Assembly (NCBI GenBank): GCA_913057845.1
Contig: CAJXPC010000030.1
Location: 1 to 10,987 of the forward strand
Source of the DNA: an uncultured Pseudomonadota bacterium
GTDB taxonomy: Bacteria > Pseudomonadota > Gammaproteobacteria > Burkholderiales > Eutrophovitaceae
Length of the DNA stretch: 10,987 nt
Reading direction: 5' to 3'
Shown: piece by piece, positions 6,268-10,987 of the stretch
Layout: each line of letters opens with the position of its first letter
How positions within the stretch are numbered: the first letter of the stretch is position 1
Program-made: the position numbers and the translations under genes
Notes under the pieces: model-generated
What the model was told of the DNA's origin: nothing
The model's database searches: none
The model's input: only the letters and a program-made list of their open reading frames with translations

Positions 6268-7149
6268 ATGGCTTTGTTAAAAAATAAATTGTTGCAAGTT
6301 CTGTTGGGTATTATGTTCGCTTGGTTGCCGCTGCAAGGTTCGGCTAACGAGGCACAAAATACTTTTGAAAAAATTCAAGAGCGGGGAATATTGACTGCGT
6401 GCGCGGATCCCTATTCTTATCCTTATTCAGTAAAGAATGTGACGCCTCCAGGATTCGATGTGGAAGTTATGGGTGCGTTAGCAGAGCTTGGTGGGTTTGA
6501 TCTCGAAATGTACTGGGCAGACACCGGTACAAGAGGTGGTATGTCCCGAGCATTGCGTAATTCGATCATCAAGGGCCGATGCCAAATTTTTGCTGGTGTG
6601 GGAGATAACGATGACGACGACGTACTCATGGGACAGCTGGCCTTCACAAAAGCATATATGGCAGTAGGTTATGTATTGGTGACGCAGAATAAGGCGGCAG
6701 GGTTATCAATTAAAGAGATCATCGACGCTGGGATGCCGATCGGAGTACAAATGTCTACCCCGATGGATGACTGGTTGTTCACGCATGGCATTAAGCGCGC
6801 ACTGCAAGCTGACAATGCACGAGTGATGAGGGATATGGTTAATGGTGAGACTGATGCGGCAATTGTGTTTTCGCATGCGCCATCACAGGCAAAACGTAAT
6901 CACCCCGAAGCGACGTTCGTTCTTTCCGATAACTATAGTGCCGACCAGTTGTATGCTGCCATTGGTGAAGATTACGTTCCAGAGGGTCTTGGTCAGCAAT
7001 TGTGGAATCTCAAATTTGTGCTCCGTAAGCAAGATAAAACACTAAGAGATTTTATCAACCAAGGTATTGAGACCTTAATTGAAAACGGTACAATAGCTAG
7101 GCTAGTAAAAAAATACGATGTTCCTTACTTTCCCCCACTAGAAGAGTAA
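6268..7149 (+). CDS. xoxJ: MxaJ/XoxJ-like periplasmic binding protein of the alcohol-dehydrogenase module
   Basis: This 293-residue protein has a signal peptide (hydrophobic 8-20, likely cleavage after GSA at 24-26) and the fold signature of family 3 solute-binding proteins: ILTACADPYSYPYS at 41-54, PGFDVEVMGALAELGG at 61-76, a central GRCQIFAGVGD at 103-113 and PIGVQMSTP at 157-165. In methanol-dehydrogenase clusters, proteins of this type (MxaJ, XoxJ) bind the dehydrogenase and are thought to help its maturation rather than transport. Position between the dehydrogenase and the cytochrome supports that role; there are no ABC-transporter genes beside it. Unusual is the run of acidic residues at 113-118 (DNDDDD). 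Cys45 and Cys105 could form a disulfide. The ATG has GGGAG directly touching it; TTG at 6274, six bases from GGGAG, is a credible alternative start that removes two residues. It is probably cotranscribed with the cytochrome gene 40 bp further on. Confidence 0.8.
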   Translation: MALLKNKLLQVLLGIMFAWLPLQGSANEAQNTFEKIQERGILTACADPYSYPYSVKNVTPPGFDVEVMGALAELGGFDLEMYWADTGTRGGMSRALRNSIIKGRCQIFAGVGDNDDDDVLMGQLAFTKAYMAVGYVLVTQNKAAGLSIKEIIDAGMPIGVQMSTPMDDWLFTHGIKRALQADNARVMRDMVNGETDAAIVFSHAPSQAKRNHPEATFVLSDNYSADQLYAAIGEDYVPEGLGQQLWNLKFVLRKQDKTLRDFINQGIETLIENGTIARLVKKYDVPYFPPLEE

Positions 7150-7174
7150 GAGCGTACGAAAAAATAATTTAAGT

Positions 7175-7181
7175 AGGGAGG
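7175..7181 (+). promoter_or_regulatory. Ribosome binding site that fixes the cytochrome start at 7190
   Basis: AGGGAGG at 7175-7181 lies eight bases before ATG 7190. The in-frame TTG at 7184 is only two bases away, too near to be used. Confidence 0.75.
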
Positions 7182-7189
7182 AATTGGTA

Positions 7190-7738
7190 ATGTTAGGGAT
7201 TTCTTTTTCATCACTCTTCCGTCGCTTCAGCGCTATATTGTGTGGTGTTGTTGCGATGGTGTTTTTGACAAACATAAGCATAGACAATGTTTATGCTGAG
7301 GAATCCTATATGGTCGAGCAAACGCTGACGCAAGCGTGTATCGATCAACCTTATTCGGGAACAATGCATAAAAGCAGCGACGCTGATTTAGCCTTGGAAG
7401 TGGAAAAAGACTGCTTGGTGCAAAATGGCCGAGAGTGGTATGACCGCCGTTGTTCCTTTTGTCATGGAGGACAAGGTAAAGGCGGAAAAGGACCTTGTTT
7501 GACTTGTGGGAAATTTGCCTACTCTGCTAATAGCAATATGGCTATATTGACGACCATCTCTATCGGCATCACTAATAAAAGTGTGGGTGGGGCAATGGGC
7601 GCATTTGGCACAACGATCTCTGGTATGGACATTTTATCGGTCGTAGCGTATCTACGTTCCGAAGAGGTTCGTCGTATTGCTTCGGGAGAAATTAAAGATC
7701 CTTACATTAAGGAAGAAATAATGGTTTTCCCAGAATAA
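7190..7738 (+). CDS. xoxG: Periplasmic c-type cytochrome of the alcohol-dehydrogenase module (XoxG/MxaG-like)
   Basis: The 182-residue protein begins with a signal peptide (hydrophobic core about 14-28, cleavage probably after VYA at 34-36). It contains one haem-attachment motif, CSFCH at 88-92. Met136 in GGAMGAFG (133-140) is the likely sixth haem ligand, and SVVAYLRS at 150-157 is the typical C-terminal helix. In methanol-oxidation clusters such a cytochrome accepts electrons from the quinoprotein; position and the MGAFG motif support that job here. An additional CLTC at 103-106 lies just after the haem motif but has no following histidine, so it is not a second complete haem site; it may be a disulfide or metal-binding pair. 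Cys50 and Cys75 are also present in an N-terminal extension of about 45 residues ahead of the haem domain. The gene follows the XoxJ-like gene by 40 bp and ends at a bidirectional terminator. Confidence 0.82.
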   Translation: MLGISFSSLFRRFSAILCGVVAMVFLTNISIDNVYAEESYMVEQTLTQACIDQPYSGTMHKSSDADLALEVEKDCLVQNGREWYDRRCSFCHGGQGKGGKGPCLTCGKFAYSANSNMAILTTISIGITNKSVGGAMGAFGTTISGMDILSVVAYLRSEEVRRIASGEIKDPYIKEEIMVFPE

Positions 7739-7757
7739 ATAGTGCTAAGTTTGATTG

Positions 7758-7788
7758 AAAAAAAACCGGCGATGAGCCGGTTTTTTTA
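7758..7788. terminator. Bidirectional factor-independent terminator between the cytochrome gene and dut
   Basis: The stem CCGGC (7766-7770) / GCCGG (7776-7780) has a GATGA loop, with an A-tract on the left and a T-tract on the right, so it works on both strands. The dut stop codon (7788-7786) lies within it. It ends the XoxJ-like/cytochrome operon on the plus strand and the coaBC-dut operon on the minus strand. Confidence 0.88.
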
Positions 7789-8235
7789 TTGGCGTCCTGT
7801 ACTACCAAAGCCTCCAGAACCACGAGAACTATCATCAAAATCATCCACTAAATTAAAAGCAACTTGTGCCACGGGTATGATCACCAATTGCGCAATACGC
7901 TCCATAGGCGCTAATTCGAAAGCTTCTGCGCTTCGATTCCAAACGGACACCATAATCTGGCCTTGATAGTCCGAGTCTATAAGGCCTACGAGATTGCCTA
8001 AAACAATCCCGTGCTTGTGACCGAGCCCTGAGCGCGGAAGAATGACCGCGGCATATTTAGGGTCTTGAATGTTGATGGCAAAGCCCGTGGGAACCAGTAT
8101 GGTTTGACCGGGCTCGATGGTCTCAGCAGCTTCGATGCAGGCACGCAAGTCAAGTCCAGCAGAACCTGGTGTGGAGTAGTTTGGTAATTGATCTTTAATT
8201 CTTGAGTCGAGAATTTTGACGTCTAAGCGTTTCAT
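7786..8235 (-). CDS. dut: Deoxyuridine 5'-triphosphate nucleotidohydrolase (dUTPase)
   Basis: Dut hydrolyses dUTP to dUMP and pyrophosphate, keeping uracil out of DNA and feeding dTMP synthesis. The 149-residue length is that of trimeric dUTPases, and all five family motifs are present: AGLDLRA (26-32), [10 protein letters not shown] (67-76), GLIDSDYQG (84-92) with catalytic Asp87, RIAQLVI (113-119), and the C-terminal glycine-rich arm [10 protein letters not shown] (138-147). The uracil-recognising tyrosine is Tyr90. It is cytoplasmic. The start lies 19 bp after the coaBC stop, so the two are one operon, an arrangement well known in gammaproteobacteria. The Shine-Dalgarno before ATG 8235 is weak. 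No missing residues or signs of transfer are visible. Confidence 0.96.
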   Translation of the reverse strand: MKRLDVKILDSRIKDQLPNYSTPGSAGLDLRACIEAAETIEPGQTILVPTGFAINIQDPKYAAVILPRSGLGHKHGIVLGNLVGLIDSDYQGQIMVSVWNRSAEAFELAPMERIAQLVIIPVAQVAFNLVDDFDDSSRGSGGFGSTGRQ

Positions 8236-8254
8236 TGTCTTAGTGAGTTTAAGA

Positions 8255-9445
8255 TTACTGTTTATTGATGAGGCCGCTTATATGCATCATAAGCTGTCTC
8301 GCTTGTTCCAGTTTTGAGCTGGAGGCTAACGTCTTTGTTCCGTGTTCGTCAATAAGCACCAGTGAATTGTCGTCACTGTTAAGTGCTTCGGTGACCAAAT
8401 TGGCCGCAATCAAAGGTATGCCTTTTTCGATTCTTTTCTTCCGAGCATACTCTTCGACATTTTGACTCTCTGCCGCAAAACCAACACAGAAGGGACGGTT
8501 TTTTCTGCTGGCAACTGATTTTAAAATATCTGGTGTTTCGTCAAATTCAATACTGAGCTTTTGTTGAGATTTCTTTATTTTGTGCTCACTGGGGTTTCTA
8601 ACCTTAAAATCTGCCACTGCGGCGACTGAGATAAAAATATCTGAGTGATCAACCTCATTGATCACGGCATCAAACATATCTTGGGCCGAGATTATTGAAA
8701 TGAATCGTGCTCTCGCAGGCGGATTAAGATTGGTTTTTCCGGAAATCAGCGTTACGTTAGCTCCCGCATCTATAGCTGCTTGCGCTACCGCGTATCCCAT
8801 TTTCCCTGAGCTGGCATTGGTGATCCCACGCACTGCGTCAATTGCCTCATAGGTCGGTCCGGCTGTGACAATGACATTTTTATTTTGCAGCAATTTCGGC
8901 TGTAGCCACGACACGATCTCATTCGCGATCAGCGACGGTTCGCTCATACGGCCAACTCCCACCTCACCACACGCTTGCTCGCCGCTGTCTGGGCCAACCA
9001 AGTGAACGCCATCAGCCAGTAAGGTCTTAATGTTCCTTTGTGTAGAGGGGTTCTCCCACATTTGCCTGTTCATTGCGGGAGCGATCATGAGAGCGCAGTC
9101 TCTGGCAAGGCACAGAGTGCTGAGTAAGTCATCTGCGCGACCCGCGGCTAGCTTCGCTATAAAGTCCGCTGTAGCTGGCGCAACTAGAATAAGATCGCAA
9201 TCCCTCGATAGTTCAATATGTGGCATACCATTTGCTATGGATTGATCCCACATTGATGTGTGTACAGGGTTGCCACTTAACGCTTGGAGGGTTACCGGAG
9301 ATACGAATTGGGCTCCTGAGTCCGTCATTACTACGCGAACATCAGCACCGTTTTTTTTCAGTAAACGGACCAATTCAGCAGCTTTATACGCTGCGATCCC
9401 TCCTGTTACACCCAGAAGAATACGCTTGCCGTTGAGCTCGTTCAT
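8255..9445 (-). CDS. coaBC: Bifunctional phosphopantothenoylcysteine decarboxylase / phosphopantothenate-cysteine ligase
   Basis: CoaBC carries out two steps of coenzyme A synthesis in the cytoplasm: it joins 4'-phosphopantothenate to cysteine using CTP, then decarboxylates the product with FMN. The 396-residue length is normal. The N-terminal CoaC half (1-185) has the flavin loop TGGIAAYK at 14-21, catalytic His76 in [14 protein letters not shown] at 123-130 and the substrate-flap motif [10 protein letters not shown] at 158-167 with Cys159. The C-terminal CoaB half (about 188-396) has [10 protein letters not shown] at 194-203, NASSGKMG at 210-217 with Asn210, AAVADFK at 275-281 and Lys289 in the KIKK stretch. 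All are at nearly the same numbers as in the E. coli enzyme. It heads an operon with dut. The 75-bp gap before it holds no clear terminator, so readthrough from the DUF4340 gene is possible. The Shine-Dalgarno is weak. Confidence 0.96.
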   Translation of the reverse strand: MNELNGKRILLGVTGGIAAYKAAELVRLLKKNGADVRVVMTDSGAQFVSPVTLQALSGNPVHTSMWDQSIANGMPHIELSRDCDLILVAPATADFIAKLAAGRADDLLSTLCLARDCALMIAPAMNRQMWENPSTQRNIKTLLADGVHLVGPDSGEQACGEVGVGRMSEPSLIANEIVSWLQPKLLQNKNVIVTAGPTYEAIDAVRGITNASSGKMGYAVAQAAIDAGANVTLISGKTNLNPPARARFISIISAQDMFDAVINEVDHSDIFISVAAVADFKVRNPSEHKIKKSQQKLSIEFDETPDILKSVASRKNRPFCVGFAAESQNVEEYARKKRIEKGIPLIAANLVTEALNSDDNSLVLIDEHGTKTLASSSKLEQARQLMMHISGLINKQ

Positions 9446-9520
9446 TGCGTTTTATCTTTAGGAAAGTGACTAATATAAAACCATGTTACTCAGATAGTTT
9501 ACACCAATCATCACTAACGG

Positions 9521-10156
9521 TTACTGGGCTTGTTCCGACTGTGATATTGCTTGACTCGCTTCTAGATTGATATTTTTTATTTTCTCTATCAGTTCAATGA
9601 GATTGGTGTATTGGTAGTCTGCAATGGTTGCAACTTGGTCTGATCCGACGAGATGTACGTATCGACTGAGATGATCTGTCGCGAGATCGCCAAATGCAAA
9701 TTGACTGATCGGTCGAGATTTATCTTGTCCATACACTAGGGAAATAAGAGCAGGTTTTGTAACGCCATACTCGTCTTTTTCTGTTGTTTCAAGTCGCCTT
9801 TCAACACGTGCATTTTCAAGTCCCAGTAACGAAATAGAAATGGCTTCGTTCTCAGTGGGTGTTGCAACATGTTCATGTGATTTTAAAATTCCGTTTGTTG
9901 CCCCGTGAGTATGATAAAACCAATGGCCTGATTCATCTTTCTCTAGAAGAAATAAATCACCTTGATGGACGAGTTCGACAGCAAAAATGTCTGACAACTT
10001 AACGGGGAGTAGCGAGCCACTCTTGAATACATTCTCGTGGTCGTCGTGCTCAGAATGGCCGTCGTGGTCGTCACTGTTTGAGTTAATCACGGTAATGAAT
10101 GCAACTAGTGCAATCAGTATGATCCAAACAAACTTCAGACTCTTATTCGAGTTCAT
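9521..10156 (-). CDS. DUF4340-type membrane-anchored protein with a His/Asp-rich segment
   Basis: The 211-residue protein has one N-terminal transmembrane segment (about 8-24), and the rest should face the periplasm. The body resembles DUF4340 proteins, which often accompany GldG-like ABC-transporter auxiliary proteins: short beta-rich repeats such as LSDIFAVELVHQGDLFLLEK (54-73), FAFGDLATDHLSRYVHLVGSD (153-173) and the closing helix. Their function is unknown; a role with the transporter is inferred from position. Residues 27-42 just outside the membrane are packed with Asp and His (His31, 34, 37, 40), and more histidines occur at 64, 78, 82, 84, 94 and 96, which suggests metal binding. The start at 10156 is chosen because its ATG overlaps the upstream stop (TAATG) and GGAGG (10169-10165) lies eight bases upstream; the GTG at 10174 would overlap the previous gene by 19 bases. 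It is translationally coupled to the GldG-like gene. Confidence 0.72.
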   Translation of the reverse strand: MNSNKSLKFVWIILIALVAFITVINSNSDDHDGHSEHDDHENVFKSGSLLPVKLSDIFAVELVHQGDLFLLEKDESGHWFYHTHGATNGILKSHEHVATPTENEAISISLLGLENARVERRLETTEKDEYGVTKPALISLVYGQDKSRPISQFAFGDLATDHLSRYVHLVGSDQVATIADYQYTNLIELIEKIKNINLEASQAISQSEQAQ

Positions 10157-10958
10157 TAGCGCCGCCTCCACCACACGGCTATGCCAATGATCGCCATCAA
10201 CGCGGGAATGAGTATGATTGAAAGGAAGAAGGTTCCTTTCATTTGTGTGTTGGTCAAATTGACCCTCGGGATATCCAACGATTTTGGCTCTAGGCCTATG
10301 AGGTTTTCTTGTTTGGTTAAAAAGTTGATGGTGCTCAGCAGTAGTTTCCCATTACCCATGATGTGGAAAAAAGAGTTGGTCGCGAAGTCCGAGTCGCCAA
10401 AAATCGCAATTCTGGAAGGGGGCCCGGTGACCTCTGGTGCTGGCGGTTCATCTATTGTCTCCCCACGCAATTCAGCCGCTATTGCTGCTGCACTTTTCCC
10501 ATAGCCGGGATTACGTTGTACGATGACCATTAGTGTTAGTGGCCCTTTATCATCGACGCCATCATTGAATCCAAGTTGGGCGATATCTGTTTCCCCATAG
10601 CTTTTAAGTGATGTATTAATGAGCGGCCGAACGTTGGTGTTAGAAACCCGCACATCAGTTGGGGATAGTGAGCGAACGCCAGGGAAAAAAGTCAGCGTCA
10701 GACCATCAGTAATTGAATGACGATTGTATTTTGTTACGGCGGGTGATGAAACATCCGCCCAGAAATGGCTCTCTGGATCCAGAACGAGATTGTCCTCCAG
10801 TACAACGCCTAATTTTTCAATGATTGGTTCGAGTCCCGTCTTCACATTGGGGTCGAGCATAAACAACATGTTGTGCCCGCTTTCTATGTATTGACTAATC
10901 CAGTCAATCTCTGATTGCATGAGTGGTGTTTGAGGTCCAGCGACGATAAACACTGCGC
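10156..10958 (-). CDS. GldG-like ABC-transporter auxiliary protein, 5' end missing at contig end
   Basis: Only the C-terminal part, about 267 residues, is present. The reading frame is open to the last genomic base (10958), where adapter sequence begins, so the GTG at 10953 is an internal valine and not a start. AVFIVAGPQTPL, DWISQYIESGHNMLFMLDP and IAIFGDSDFATNSFF match the extracellular domain of the GldG / ABC-type uncharacterised auxiliary family. MKGTFFLSIILI and following residues form a C-terminal transmembrane helix (about the last 28 residues, ending in WWRRR on the cytoplasmic side). GldG belongs to gliding-motility export in Bacteroidota, but proteobacterial relatives occur in uncharacterised ABC systems, so motility should not be assumed. 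The ATPase and permease would be expected upstream, beyond the contig end. The stop overlaps the start of the DUF4340 gene. Confidence 0.75.
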
Positions 10959-10987
10959 CTGTCTCTTATACACATCTGACGCTGCCG
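10959..10987 (+). other. Illumina Nextera adapter read-through (assembly artefact)
   Basis: These 29 bases match the Nextera transposase read-through: the 19-base mosaic-end complement starting CTGTCTCTTATACACATCT, followed by GACGCTGCCG of the read-1 adapter arm. It is a library-preparation remnant left at the contig end, not genomic sequence. Any feature reaching past 10958 is spurious. Confidence 0.97.

Noticed and set aside
6268..7149. Amino-acid ABC-transporter binding protein
   Set aside because: No permease or ATPase gene is adjacent, and the position between a quinoprotein dehydrogenase and its cytochrome fits MxaJ/XoxJ.
9258..9461. Open frames on the plus strand opposite coaBC
   Set aside because: They are antisense shadows of a well-conserved gene and have no family features or ribosome binding sites.
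10951..10953. GTG as the start of the GldG-like protein
   Set aside because: The frame continues upstream into the adapter, the protein lacks the N-terminal part of its family, and no ribosome binding site precedes it.
10156..10958. Gliding-motility function for the GldG-like protein
   Set aside because: The family is also found in non-gliding proteobacteria, and no other gliding genes are present in the window.
10959..10977. Tn5-like mosaic end suggesting a natural transposon
   Set aside because: It is followed by the synthetic Nextera adapter arm and lies at the exact contig end, so it is a library artefact.

Overview
The window looks like a draft-assembly contig end from a gammaproteobacterium, probably aquatic or marine and of moderate GC. 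The gammaproteobacterial call rests on the coaBC-dut gene pair, on the protein flavour, and on ordinary bacterial promoters, Shine-Dalgarno sequences and factor-independent terminators. The genus cannot be named from the sequence. The last 29 bases (10959-10987) are Illumina Nextera adapter sequence, not genome, so the right edge is an artefact and the last gene is cut there. The left edge also cuts a gene.

Layout. (1) 1-1130, minus strand: a two-domain rhodanese-type sulfurtransferase followed by the start of an NAD(P)-dependent epimerase/dehydratase, probably one operon. (2) 1314-3370, plus strand: a kynurenine-formamidase-like alpha/beta hydrolase, then a membrane-anchored SGNH hydrolase-like protein with its own likely promoter. 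(3) 3415-3882, minus strand: a secreted DUF192 protein. Its stop codon lies inside a 13-bp perfect hairpin shared with the end of the SGNH gene. (4) 3883-4301: a 419-bp non-coding stretch with a good sigma-70-type promoter and a long, structured leader. (5) 4302-7738, plus strand: a periplasmic alcohol-oxidation module. It contains a PQQ-dependent alcohol dehydrogenase with the Asp-Tyr-Asp motif of lanthanide-using enzymes, a strong terminator, a MxaJ/XoxJ-like periplasmic binding protein, and a c-type cytochrome resembling XoxG/MxaG. (6) 7786-9445, minus strand: coaBC (CoA synthesis) and dut (dUTPase), ending at a bidirectional terminator shared with the cytochrome gene. (7) 9521-10958, minus strand: a GldG-like ABC-transporter auxiliary protein (5' end missing) coupled through a TAATG stop/start overlap to a DUF4340-type membrane-anchored protein with a His/Asp-rich segment.

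How the genes work together. The clearest functional unit is the alcohol-oxidation module. The dehydrogenase would oxidise a primary alcohol in the periplasm using PQQ and probably a lanthanide ion. The cytochrome would accept the electrons. The MxaJ/XoxJ-like protein would help assemble or activate the enzyme. The dehydrogenase is separated from its accessory genes by a terminator, which fits much higher expression of the enzyme. CoaBC and Dut are housekeeping. The remaining genes have no clear link to the module. I see no CRISPR array, prophage, natural mobile element or RNA gene. The nearest thing to an undescribed system is the alcohol-dehydrogenase module: its dehydrogenase carries the lanthanide signature but is ethanol-dehydrogenase-like in its C-terminal part, and its partner proteins have unusual features.
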